Source of the DNA: Diploptera punctata
Taxonomy: Eukaryota > Arthropoda > Insecta > Blattodea > Blaberidae
Direction: 5' to 3'
Assembly: GCA_030220185.1 (NCBI GenBank)
Contig: JASPKZ010001601.1
Location: 434,001-498,000 of the forward strand
DNA: 64,000 bases
This document shows positions 54,013 through 64,000 of the stretch, in pieces (position 1 is the stretch's first letter; every line of letters begins with the position of its first letter). The notes below the pieces were generated by a model. The model was not told the DNA's origin. It worked only from the letters and a program-made list of their open reading frames with translations, and made no database searches. Both the position numbers and the translations under genes were made by a program.

Positions 54013-54665
54013 AATCTTCTCCATTCACCTGTCTGTTCATCTCTCTTTGGTCCAAAAATGTTCCTAAGTACTTTATTCTCAAATACTTGTAATCTCCTTC
54101 CCTCTCTTAAAGTAAGAGTCCATGTTACTTACTTACTCACTGGCACTATCGAACCCGTAGGTTCATGGCCGCGCGGACATAGGCTCTCCATACATCTCTA
54201 TCCTGAGCTAATGCTTTCCAATCATTCCCTGTATAATCTACTTCCCTCAAATCATAGTTAATGTCCAAGTTTCGCATCTATATAATATAACTGGTAGAAT
54301 AATAGTTTTATATATTTTCAGTTTAACGTTTTTTGAAAGGAGTTGGGACATCAAGAGTCTCTGCAATGCATAATAGCACGCATTTCCAGAATTGAGCCTA
54401 TGTTTAATTTTTTTGTGCATCTCATTCCTATTTGTGATTACTGTTCCTAGGTATTTGAATTCAGCCGCTTCCTCAAAATTTCCTTCATTTGTCATTAGCT
54501 GTCCATTCCCATTATATAATGTATTTCTACGTGTGACCATATATTTAGTTTTATTGATATTTACTTCCAGTCCCAATTCCTCAGTGTTACTCAGTAGTGT
54601 GTGCGTGTTGGCCTTTAGTATCTACTCGCTATGGGCCAATAGTACTACATCATCAGCATAATATG
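54013..54665 (-). mobile_element. LINE-A copy reaching the RT catalytic motif, split by its own tail
   Basis: Minus strand from 54,657: YADDVVLLAHSE (catalytic YADD), a stop, then LGLEVNINKTKYMVTRRN and EFKYLGTVITNRNEM. A LINE-A tail is nested at 54,127-54,262. This is the only LINE-A copy here retaining the palm motif. Confidence 0.87.
54127..54262 (-). mobile_element. LINE-A tail nested in LINE-A, 9-bp near-TSD
   Basis: acttacttactcactggc to atcatagttaat. Flanks gtccatgtt (54,118-54,126) and gtccaagtt (54,263-54,271) differ at one base. Intact LINE-A has gagtccatgtttcgc here. Confidence 0.82.
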
Positions 54666-55490
54666 TTTGGACTAATAATTAAAATAATTATATAATGTAA
54701 TTAAATAATTAAAATGTTAATTCTTCTTCTTCTTCCTTCCAAGTATTAGGCCAAGGCCTGTTATGATCCTATAGAAAATTTTCCCTCCAGCGTTTCATAG
54801 GACGGCCCAGTGATCTTCGTCCTCTTGGTAATACAATTAAATAATTAATAATTAAAACTATTATTATATAATGTAAATTATCTAAGATTATAGACTCTAA
54901 CGGATAAAGAATTCAAATGTATTATTCTTATTAATGACAAGTTTAGGAAATATTACATCTGCAAACATATCACATATTTTAATGTGTGTAAAGTTCTGCT
55001 TTAAACCACCAGACAAAAATAAAGGTGCAGGTTTTCATGGCATCAAGATTAAATACAAAGCCCCCTGTCGGTAAAGTGTATCTAATTAAACCGTATATCA
55101 GAGGGAGGGGGGGAGGGAAACAGAACAGCTTTTCTTTGAAGCGTGAACAAGTGTACTCTATCCTGACAAAACGCTTTAATATCAATTTAAAATGGAGAAT
55201 ACAGTTCCCCCCCCCCTTACTTAGCTGCAATATGAATAAAAATTGCTTCCACGCCATACACATCTTTCAGTGTTTGAAAACAGAACAAGCGCATAAAGCA
55301 AATTGCCATTGTATGTTCTTCCACATGCATATCAAATTGCCTTCCTCGGTACAAACCAAGTTTACAAACCAAAACACACAGGAACTTGTACTCTCAGGTA
55401 CTACTTCACTAAACAAACTACATAAGGGCAGAATAACGTTGCTAGTTCGCCCTTTTATCCTCTACTTATACCGTGCATATGTGTAAATAC
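54666..55490. other. Spacer with a LINE-B tail scrap
   Basis: 54,722-54,828 is a minus-strand LINE-B 3' end (caggcctgttatgatcc region). A 153-codon open frame at 55,025-55,486 has no recognised motif and an antisense frame overlaps it, so I do not call a gene. Confidence 0.5.
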
Positions 55491-55495
55491 AAATA

Positions 55496-56113
55496 CAGTG
55501 TAACCTGTCTTAGCCGGAACCTTTATAAGAAGGAAATCTGTAGAGACGGAAAAAAATCTCCGGAACGGTACGATTTTATATGTAAAATCGTCCTGTATAA
55601 GCCGGAAACCTTCTTAACGCGGAAACGGAATGGATTTTAAAGTACCAATAGTTAATTTTTACCTCAGTTAGACGGAAAATTATTCTTAAGCACGTTCTAA
55701 TTCCAGTATTAATGACCACACGTGAAAATTCTGCATATGACGCTTTCTCTATTATGTCTTCTTGTGTTGCCATTGTATTGCGGGGATACCCTGGCTTATG
55801 TGTCACAGCGAGGAGTCCCTCGATTTTCCTTGCCTGCTTACTAACCTGCGAGGGAGTTGGGAACCTCTTCAGTCTTCCTGTAGTTGAGTTTCTTCTCGTT
55901 TTTGTGTAATAAAGTTGTTTTGTATTGCCGTACAAACTGAGCTGTGTTACATATACTATTTTGTCTGTATTTCAGTTCAAGAGCATGCAAAACCCTTAAC
56001 ACTGCGTGAGAAAATTCAAGCTTGTAATTTGGGAATCCTTTATAAGAAGGAAAACTGCCAAGACGGAAATATATTTAAGGAACCGTCATGTCTTTGATAG
56101 ACAGGTTTTACTT
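55496..56113 (+). mobile_element. Internally deleted Tigger/pogo-like element
   Basis: Left end cagtgtaacctgtcttagcc and right end agacaggttttactt are inverted, flanked by TA on both sides. Near the right end the plus strand reads QEHAKPLTLREKIQ, like the N-terminal helix-turn-helix start of CENP-B/Tigger transposases, an odd position that implies rearrangement. DDE core absent. Confidence 0.65.
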
Positions 56114-56129
56114 TATTAATAGCTATTAT

Positions 56130-56440
56130 ATTTCCTCAACACGTGTCCAACTCAGGATGAGATGAGAAGAAGTCCCTTATGTAGATGTCTGTGAATGACA
56201 GGGGTGCCGTCCGACCACACCCGACGCACCATCACATGAATCAAATGAAACGAAATGGATGAGGTGAGTATGGAGAAATGGTGGAATGAAATTTGTGGCA
56301 GGGGAAAACGGGAAAAGCCCCGAGAAAAAGCAGCCCAAGCTTCGTTTCGTCTACTACGAAACCCACTTGGAGTGACCGAGACTCGATCTCGGGACCCCAG
56401 CAGCGAGAGGTGAGAGTGTAACCGTTTGGATTCATCGGAT
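56130..56440 (-). mobile_element. Possible SINE-like repeat
   Basis: gtggcaggggaaaacggg and gaccgagactcgatctcggg (weak B box on the minus strand). One copy here; family status inferred. Confidence 0.45.
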
Positions 56441-56464
56441 ATAGTTTAATGATAAATTTATAAT

Positions 56465-57035
56465 TTCAAATAACTCAATAACACTGAGCAACAAAAAAGA
56501 TTTTTTTTTGGCTCAGAAAGAAAAATATGTGATTCTGATAGTATTTTTTTTTCTCCTGGATTCAAATACATATGTTATCGGTTTTTCTCCATCACGCAAG
56601 GTTTCTGAGAGACAGGAATTTATAATTTCAAACAGTTTATTATTTTTTTACATTCGTATCTAAACAATATTAGAACATTCTGACTCACCTAGAAAGTAAC
56701 AAATGACGATTTTCTGTTATATTTCGCCTGTGGAACATCCCTCTTGAGGGTCCAACAATAATCGGCCAGCATATTAGGATTCCATTTGCCTTGATATCTC
56801 TTTTCCACAGCTGAAATCTCCTGAGTTAGCTCATTTGGTTTTATTTTACAATGGACAAATGGACGAAAAAAGTTTATTAAAAACATAATTATTTAAATCA
56901 ATTAATTGAAATTGAAATAAAAAAAACTGTGGGTGATGGAGAAATTCCGAATACATATTTGAAAACACGATAAAAAACTGCATTAAGTATAACTATTGGT
57001 ACAAAAAGCATGTTGACCAGTGTTATTGTTGTAAT
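56465..57035 (-). mobile_element. Rep-C copy, best open
   Basis: Minus strand 56,886-56,689 encodes KPNELTQEISAVEKRYQGKW, then NPNMLADYCWTLKRDVPQAK and SSFVTF stop. The flanking inverted repeat (ggtttttctccatcacg and gtgggtgatggagaaattcc) is retained. No longer frame upstream. Confidence 0.7.
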
Positions 57036-57338
57036 TTTGTATTCTGTAAAGAATATTTTGTTGCATTCAATTCAACAAATGTTTACATTAAACAGTGCTT
57101 AATATTTAACCAAAAAATCAGATGTTCAGTTTTAAAACTGCATAGAATTACAGTTAATTTGTTTTGTAAAATATTATTTGGATATACATTTATTCACAAT
57201 AAATGACTTCTTTAACCAAATTGACCCTTAAGTAAAAACCAATGCTTGAATCTTATCATCCGATTTAAAATTACATTCTTTGTCCTCTATTTTCAAGACT
57301 AGCGGATTTTAATCTCCAGGGTCGATGGATTTTTCTTC
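57036..57338. other. Spacer
   Basis: Nothing recognised. Confidence 0.4.
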
Positions 57339-57339
57339 T

Positions 57340-58140
57340 TCATCATCATCCAGGGATGGCTCGTTCCGGTTTCATGAAAGCTAGAATTGTTAAAATTGTT
57401 CAGACCATCTTCTGTGTGGGCGTCCAACATTTCTCCTTCCGTGCGGTTTATAATTTAGCAATAATTTTGGAAATCTTTCTTCTGGCATTCTATCAATATA
57501 TTCTTTCCAGTCGTTCCTATATTTAATTATTCGGTCTGTAAGTTTGAAAATATTTAGTTCCTTTCTTATATCTTCATTCCTTTTCTTATCCAGCAGAGTA
57601 TATCCTGCTATATTTCTTAAAAATCGCCGCTCAGCTGCTTCCAATCTTTGTTCTTGTCTTTTAGTGATCGTCCAACATTCTGATCCATACATCAATACAG
57701 GAACAGCCATTACTTTATAAAATTCCATTTTTGTTTCTTTTCTTGTAATTTTAAGGGCTCTTTTAATAGTGCCACACATTAGATTAAATTTATTTATTTT
57801 GTCATTAATATCTTCAATTTAAACACATGATAAATTGAAGCCCAGATATTTAAAACTGTTCACCTGCTCTAAAATGTTATCATCAATTGCTATTTTTGCT
57901 CTTAAGGTATCTTGCCCTTTAAATGCTAAAATTTTAGACTTATTCTTTGATTTTTTAAAAATTATAATTGACACTTTTTTAAAATTAAAAATAGCCCATT
58001 TCAGATCATCTTCTAAATAAATTACAGACATTTTATAGCAACGTGCTATAGCTGACGTCAATTTACTTTCAAACATGTATTGTGTAATTCGATACAAATT
58101 TATTTCTTTAAAATTATGTTACAGTTGTCATGTTTCGAAA
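57340..58140 (-). mobile_element. LINE-C-related RT distal copy
   Basis: 58,097-57,819 encodes DDNILEQVNSFKYLGFNL upstream; 57,779-57,390 continues with MCGTIKRALKITRKETKMEF, YGSECWTITKRQEQR and RRNVGRPHRRWSEQF. One stop separates them. Tail (GAAGAAGATGATG)-like at 57,335-57,350. Confidence 0.85.
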
Positions 58141-58487
58141 ACTGACTTAGAAATAATCACGATTTGTTAACTCCTCCGTCTTTGACAAACTTAGTTATGA
58201 CTAGATCATGTGTTACATAGCGTGTAAATAAAGTATTACCATCCAATGAAGGAAATGTTCTCGTATCTCCATTCAACATATGCACTAGATCTACTGACAG
58301 GCAGGTCAAAGAGGGAAAATTATTCTCTCTATGAAAAACTTACAGCGTTCTAAAACTCTGTATATAATGTTTATTTTAAATTTATTTTTATCGATAATTA
58401 TCGAATAAACTAATAGCAATTATTTTTGCAACAGATATATGAAACGATTTTAGATTTTTAGTTATTAATTTAATTTTAGTCTCCAAA
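58141..58487. other. Spacer
   Basis: Nothing recognised. Confidence 0.4.
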
Positions 58488-58830
58488 GAGCAGCCGAGCG
58501 GTTAACGCAGGAGCCCTTGGCGCAGAGCTACGGGACTTGCGCTGGTTCGAGTCTCCATGGGGGAAGAAATGTCCTCATGGAATTTCGGCCAGTATGGGAC
58601 CGGTGCCCACCCAGCATCGTGAGACATTTGTGTAGCTACAATAAGTAGCGGCTCCAGGTTGAGAAGACCAGCTATAACGGCTGGGGAACCCGACATGCTG
58701 ACCACATGTCACCACTACACTGGTTGGCTCATCATGTGCCTCTCTGATTAACACATGTGGATGTAAAGCCAGCAGTCAGCTGGTAGGTGAAAGGCCTTCT
58801 AGTCTGTCTCGCCATGGAGAAAAAAAAATG
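58488..58830 (+). mobile_element. SINE3, diverged
   Basis: Head agcagccgagcggttaacg, ctggttcgagtctccatgg and the cagcatcgtgag body; 3' part rearranged (gccagcagtcagctgg). No TSD seen, so older than the other copies. Confidence 0.82.
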
Positions 58831-58984
58831 TTAAATTTTCCTAGACAAATACAGGATGGACATAATAATGACACTTTGTAACATTTCAAAACATTAGTGA
58901 CAAGACCAACAAGCATTGCTTTAGTGGTTTGAAGTGCCATATCATCTGCATATTTACGACACGAGATACACAATTCCACTATAC

Positions 58985-59645
58985 GAGAAGAAATGGAAAA
59001 TATAAATTTCAACAATGGAGAAGAACTAAAACCTAGTATTGAATGCACTTATTTAGCAACAAAATTAGACCATTCAGGCGATAACACAGTGGAAATTAAA
59101 AATAGAATCGCACAAACAAAACAAGCAATAAATGCTTTAAACTCTGTTTGGTGGAGCAAAAATATTACAAAAAATAGAAAATTACAAATATATCAAACCA
59201 TAATTCAGAGCATTTTAACATATGGTGCTGAAGTCTGGCAAATTCCTACCAGGGAAATGAATTTTAAGTACAGAAATGGATGTTTTAAGAAGATCAGCTG
59301 GAAAATCTAGAATGGATAGAATACGAAATAAAGAAATAAGGGAAATTATGGGTGTACAAGAGGAGCCAGACATCATAGACATTATAGAAAAGAAGAGATT
59401 ACAGTGACATGGCTATGTCAAAAGAATGCAAAGCAAAGATTGGCTAAAATTGTTATGGAATGGATCCCAATGGAAAGGAGGAAGAGAGGAAAACAGAAGA
59501 AAAATTGGATAGAAGGGGTAAAATCAGCTATGAATATCAGAGGATTGGAGGAAGATCACTGGATGGACAGAGAGGAATGGTGTTTGGTTTCCGGAAGCAG
59601 CTGCCATGATACCGGATGATGATGATGATGATGATGATTAAAAAA
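58985..59645 (+). mobile_element. LINE-W-related RT C-terminal copy
   Basis: 58,993-59,290 encodes CTYLATKLDHSGDNTVEIK, ALNSVWWSKNITKNRKLQIY and TYGAEVWQI; frameshift, then 59,404-59,619 with RRKRGKQKKNWIEGVKSAMN and MDREEW. (GATGAT)n tail at 59,617-59,638. The WWSKN motif parallels WWDKN of 36,448. Confidence 0.85.
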
Positions 59646-60155
59646 TAAAATAAACTCTCGGAGTTTTACGCTCTGAGATCCGCGGTAGGTTAGAACCAAT
59701 GTACTACGGATTCAAAAGCGATCAGGTAGTCACTAGAGCATCGGGGATAATCACTCAAAAACACAAAATAATAATGGATAGTCTCCAAAACTAATACACA
59801 GAGTTTTTAAGGATGAACTTGAATATTATCAAAATATAAAATATGTAGATACGCTATGGGATTAGCTGTTTCTATTTAACTTGAATGTCTGTTGATCTCA
59901 CACCTTCAATTGTTAAGATACACATTGATAAGCTATGGTAAACATGCATTCACTGAGTGAATGTGATATCATCAAATTTATACATACGATCGTGTTGGGT
60001 TATTGTGCTGTGTGTTTATGAATAATTCATGCTTTCGTGTGACACACAACAAAGAAGATGGCAGACTCATCCTTCCATAATCATCCAAACTGTTTATCCT
60101 AAAGTTATTTAGTTTAGAACGAATACAATATTTCTAAATATTTTTTATATGCAGT
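59646..60155. other. Unannotated spacer
   Basis: No gene or shared repeat. Confidence 0.4.
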
Positions 60156-60157
60156 TA

Positions 60158-60955
60158 CTATTGGGCCATAGCGAGGAGATACTAAAGGCCAACACGCACA
60201 CACTATTGAGTAACACTAAGAAATTGGGACTGGAAGTAAATATCAATAAAACTAAATATATGGTCACACATAGAAATACATTATATAATGGAAATTGGAC
60301 AGCTAAAGGCAAATAAGGGAAATTTTGAGGAAGTGGCTGAATTCAAATACCTAGGAACAATAATCACAAGTAGGAATGAGATGCACAAAGAAATTAAACA
60401 TAGGCTCAATTCTGGAAATGCGTGCTATTATGCATTGCAGAGACTCTTGATGTCCCAACTCCTTTCAAAAAACGTTAAACTGAAAATATATAAAACTATT
60501 ATTCTACCAGTTATATTATATGGATGCGAAACATGGACTCTTACTTTAAGGGAGGAAAGGAGATTACGAGTATTTGAGAATAAAGTTCTTAGGAAAATTT
60601 TTGGTCCAAAGAGAGAAGAACAGGCAGGTGAATAGAGAAAACTACATAACAGTGAATTACATGGTATTTTACGAAGCCAGATATAATGAGAACAGTTAAG
60701 TCTCGTAGACTGCGATGGACAGGGCTTGTGGCACGAATGGGGAATGAAATACGTGCATAGAAGCTTCTTGTAGGAAAACAAGAGGGAAAACGCCCAGTTG
60801 GTAGACCAAGAATGAGGTGGGAGAATAACATTAACTATGATTTGAGGGAAGTAGATTATACAGGGGATGATTGGAAAACATTGGCTCATGATAGGGATAT
60901 ATGGAGAGCTTATGTCCGCGCGGCCATGAACCTACGGGTTCGATCGTGCTATCAT
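60158..60955 (+). mobile_element. LINE-A copy
   Basis: Begins within the LLGHSEEILKANTHTLLS-type region, then open 60,288-60,635 (EFKYLGTIITSRNEM, YGCETWTLTLREERR). Stops near 60,635 and 60,760 break it. Ends gaacctacgggttcgatcg without tail. Confidence 0.87.
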
Positions 60956-61018
60956 TTAAAGTCACTCCACCATTTTCTTTGAATAAGAATTCTTATGACT
61001 TTAAGATACATTGTAATT
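60956..61018. other. Short spacer
   Basis: Nothing recognised. Confidence 0.4.
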
Positions 61019-61291
61019 AGAGCGCGCGCTGTGGTTAATGCAATGCGCTACAAGCCTCAAGGACAAGGGTTCGAGTCTCGGTGGTGTATGGACTTTTTAA
61101 ATTGACCCAAACTCTCTGACGGCGCTATGGCCCTGGGGACGACTCAGCCTCTAATGGAAACGACTGCCAAATGCTTGTTATGAGGGTAAAGGCGGCCGTT
61201 ACGTAGGACTGACATCAAGTGCAGATTGTCTAGAAAAATTGGGAGCCTTGACCTCCTACTACGGCCTGTAGTGGGATCACTTTACCTTTTA
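61019..61291 (+). mobile_element. SINE2 copy
   Basis: Head gcgcgctgtggttaatgc, B box AAGGGTTCGAGTCTCG, body gcgctatggccctgggg and gtagtgggatcactttac. More diverged than the 29,907 copy; no clear TSD. Confidence 0.85.
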
Positions 61292-61484
61292 CATTACAAT
61301 TATTTGAACTTCTGAAGTGCATCGTCAAATTTGCTCAGGTTCATAGTTTGCAATACAACACAAATGTGGAGAATATTTTGGGCGTAAAAAATATATTACT
61401 TTATTTGAAAAACTTTTTTATTCGCTAGAGATGTAAGTATATCATTTACTACTTATAAAGTAATTTGACTGTTTTCAACAAAGC

Positions 61485-62045
61485 CTTTGTGATCTATTGC
61501 ACAGGTCAACATGATTGTTGTCTCATGAGCACCAATAGTTGTACTTAATGCAGTTTTTACCGTGTTTTCAAATATGTATTCGGAATTTCTCCATCACCCA
61601 CAATTTTTTTTATTTCAATTTCAAGTAATGAATTTAAAAAAAAAAATTAATACACGTTTTTTCGTCCATTTGCCCATTGTAAAATAAAACCAAATGACCT
61701 AACTCAGAAGATTTCAGCTATGGAAAAGAGATATCAAGACAAATGGAATCCAAATATGCTGGCCGATTATTGTTGTACCATCAAGAGGGATGCTCCACAG
61801 GCGAAATATAGCAGAAAATCGTCATTTCTTACTTTCTAGGTGAGTCCGAATGTTCGAATATTGTGTAGATACGAATGTAGAAATATTAAACTATTTGAAA
61901 TTATAAATGCATGTCTCTCGGAAATCTAGCGTGATGGAGAAAAACCGATATCATATTTGAATTCAGGAGAAAAAATACTATCAGAATCACATACTTTTCT
62001 TTCTGAGACAAAAAAGTTTATTTTTTGTGTTGCTCGGTGTGCGTA
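61485..62045 (+). mobile_element. Rep-C, inverted copy
   Basis: Plus strand 61,685-61,841 encodes KPNDLTQKISAMEKRYQDKW, NPNMLADYCCTIKRDAPQAK and a stop. Flanking inverted repeat: tattcggaatttctccatc (61,577) and gatggagaaaaaccgatat (61,933). Confidence 0.68.
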
Positions 62046-62334
62046 TAGCTAGTTTTAAAAAATGATCTATACTTGAAAGGGAAAAGATCCTTGACCCTAG
62101 ATCCGTCCTTGCATTTTGGCACAACATTACAACCAGTTTGACACAATTGGCAAACCTTGCTCGCACCTGAGTCCCGCCAATCAAAACGAATTACCTGGAC
62201 ACGATAAGGACACGATCATATATCATGACAAAATGTTTGCATGTCTTTGTCCAATAAAGTTTCCATATACAGAGTGTTCCTTTTACATCTACACAACGTT
62301 TTAAATATTAATCAATTTAAAATATATTACTGTA
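62046..62334. other. Spacer
   Basis: Nothing recognised. Confidence 0.4.
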
Positions 62335-62700
62335 TACAACTTTCCTCATTAGAGGATTGCCTCAAGGACAAAGTGATACAGACAATTAACTTTTTGTAAT
62401 TGATGAAATACATTTTGTAAATACATTAAAAATGTCAAATTGTAATTGAAGTATACAAACTATAAAGTAGAAATTTTGTAAATATGGTTTCTTAAAATTG
62501 AAATTGATCCGCTAATGGCAGCGATGGCAATTTTAGAAAGATACACTCTGTCCAAATCTAAGGAATTCCAAAATTTAGCTAAGAATCCTGGTATAGTACC
62601 TCTTGCCCCGATCATCAATCCTGTGACAGTTATACTATCTAAGAAAAAAGCAAAATTCCTATTTATCGTAGGAGCAGTATTAAATTCAATAAAAATGATT
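62335..62700 (-). mobile_element. LINE C-terminus (ARGTIPGFLAKFW family), uninterrupted copy
   Basis: The minus strand from about 62,645 reads LDSITVTGLMIGARGTIPGF, LAKFWNSLDLDRVYLSKIA and ISGSISILRNHIYK, then stop. It is the reference for the interrupted copy at 21,738-23,450. Plus-strand frames over it are shadows. Confidence 0.78.
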
Positions 62701-62726
62701 TAAAATAAACACCTTAATTAATTAAC

Positions 62727-63071
62727 GTCCCGCGCCGTAGCCGAGCGGTTAAGGTAGGAAGCCTTGGCGCAGAGCTACGGGACTTGCGCTGGTTCGAGTC
62801 TCCATGGGGGAAGAAATTTCCTCATGGTATTTCGGCCAGTATGGGACCGGTGCCCACCCAGCATCGTGAGGCAATTGGGTAGCTACAATAAGTAGCGGTT
62901 CCAGGTTGAGGAACCAGCTATAACGGCTGGGGGACTCGACATGCTAACCACATGTCACTCCTACACTGGCTGTTGATCATCTACCTCTGTGATTGACACA
63001 TGTGGATGTGAAGGGTCAGCAGCCGGCTGGTAAAAGGGCAACCGCTGAAAAGTGGAAAGACTCTCAATCGG
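62727..63071 (+). mobile_element. SINE3 with 11-bp TSD, longest copy
   Basis: gtcccgcgccgtagccgagc to aaagactctcaatcgg, TSD aattaattaac at 62,716-62,726 and 63,072-63,082. It includes the tacactggctgttgatcat stretch lost in the 24,657 copy. Confidence 0.93.
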
Positions 63072-63162
63072 AATTAATTAACAGGCAAAAACCTACAATC
63101 ACCTACTTATCCCGTTTTAATTCCAAATCAATAAATGTTTTCAGTAAATGTAATACAGTAAA

Positions 63163-64000
63163 ACTTGCTTAATGCGGAACGTGAATAATGCGGAAATATG
63201 TCGAATGTAAACAAATGTATTGGTCCCTGCAAAATAATAGTAATTTTAAGTGAACTTATCTTTTATAAAACGTAATCTGTCCAACACGGAAACGGGAGGA
63301 TATTTGTACACAATTCATGAAAAAAGTGTTTATAAGGCGGAAAGATAGAGAGAGAAATAAATTAGTTTCCACTTCATTGAATTAACAATAAGTGATGAGT
63401 GATGACTACTGCCTCCGGGAGAAGTAGAGTTTCTACCTGTATCTGGAATCAGCCTCACTGCGCACAGGTTCATTTAACAAATATTTGGCGTGTGACGTCT
63501 GTCTTACAAATAACGAGTGCAATGTTAGATCTAAGACCGATCGTGTTTCACAGGTAGCGTCTGAATTTACGGAATAAAGATGGCTAAATCGCATGTATCA
63601 TTGTCATTAAACGAAAAAGTGAAAGTGATCCAAGATAAAAAACAAACTCTCGCTACGCGAAATAATGACTAAATTTAAATAATTTATGAAATTAAAAAAA
63701 AACAAAGAAAAAATAATGAATGAACTGGTCAAATGAAGATGAAAGAAAAAATCCAACGAGGTGTGGGAGTGTTTTACAAGTCCGCGACAAAAAAAACTCC
63801 AAATTTCTGGATAATAGTGAATGGAAACCTAAACTGCCTACTTTATTTTCAGGATACGCGCCTAAGAGACATTTTTAACGCTGAAGAAACGAGACTTTTT
63901 TCGCGCGTTACCGTCGAAGTCCCTTTTACATACTTTACTTCACTTTCCAACGGTAGCGGAACTGCTTTATTAATTCAAGGAACATACGGTGCTCATTAAT
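63163..64000 (+). mobile_element. Tigger/pogo-like transposon, 5' part with transposase remnants
   Basis: Opens tacagtaaaacttgctta with several gcggaa repeats, as in pogo/Tigger ends. At 63,581 the plus strand encodes MAKSHVSLSLNEKVKVIQD (CENP-B-type HTH start), then a stop. At 63,840-63,910 LRDIFNAEETRLFSR matches the first catalytic block (family form: N-DETGLF). The D-to-E change and stops make it inactive. Runs beyond the window. Confidence 0.75.

Noticed and set aside
55025..55486. 153-codon open frame, plus strand
   Set aside because: No domain or motif, low-complexity proline and glycine stretches, and an overlapping antisense frame. No splice or promoter context. Treated as chance.
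60428..60889. 153-codon minus-strand frame
   Set aside because: Antisense shadow of LINE-A. The same antisense peptide appears at every LINE-A copy.

Overview
The window looks like intergenic or intronic DNA from a large, repeat-rich insect genome. The best guess is a cockroach (Blattodea, Periplaneta-like), judged from remembered resemblance of the most abundant LINE tail family. Base composition is AT-rich with many trinucleotide and GATA microsatellites. Open reading frames are short and frameshifted, and almost all recognisable coding sequence is reverse-transcriptase C-termini. I found no intact host gene, no intact tRNA or rRNA gene, no CRISPR and nothing prokaryotic. The content is a dense mosaic of transposable-element copies, many inserted inside one another.

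Family names used below (mine). LINE-A: non-LTR element (RTE/BovB-like type) whose ORF ends AAMNLRVR, with a (TTAG)n tail; about a dozen copies. LINE-B: copies with MARPVL..YGSEAWT and a GAAGAAGAA or GATGATGAT tail. LINE-C: family with the best-preserved RT core (9,245-10,463). LINE-F, LINE-W, LINE-Z, a CR1/jockey-like family with (TTA)n tails, and a family ending ARGTIPGFLAKFW are also present. SINE1 to SINE6: tRNA-derived SINEs with Pol III B boxes. Rep-B, Rep-C, Rep-G, Rep-H: dispersed, probably non-autonomous DNA elements. 'Composite element': a 0.7-1.3 kb repeat made of Rep-E, an intron-containing tRNA-Tyr-like segment and Rep-D, a foldback with arms of about 200 bp. Tc1-like, Tigger/pogo-like and Penelope-like (GIY-YIG) remnants are also present.

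Layout. 1-10 kb: LINE-A with a copy of itself nested inside, SINE1 inside Rep-B, a GC-rich degenerate tandem array, Rep-G, a Tc1 remnant and the LINE-A tail in Rep-H. 9-21 kb: LINE-C RT, LINE-Z inside Rep-G, Rep-C, a 71-bp triplication, SINE3, a composite element, LINE-A, inverted Penelope-like fragments. 21-33 kb: a composite element inside a LINE C-terminus, SINE3, Rep-G, Rep-B, CR1-like tails, two opposite SINE2 copies inside Rep-B, LINE-B inside Rep-D. 33-46 kb: LINE-A, Tigger-like end, CR1-like, LINE-W pair with microsatellite tails, LINE-Z with target-site duplication, LINE inside LINE-A. 45-54 kb: a full composite element, RTE-like 3' ends, long hairpins including one inserted in SINE5, an inverted composite copy. 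54-64 kb: LINE-A nested in LINE-A with a surviving YADD motif, a deleted Tigger-like element, Rep-C copies, SINE2, SINE3, and a Tigger-like transposase remnant running to the window end.

The strongest direct evidence is target-site duplications matched to an uninterrupted copy of the same host repeat elsewhere in the window. The most unusual object is the composite element, which carries an intron-bearing tRNA-Tyr-like sequence next to a very long inverted repeat.
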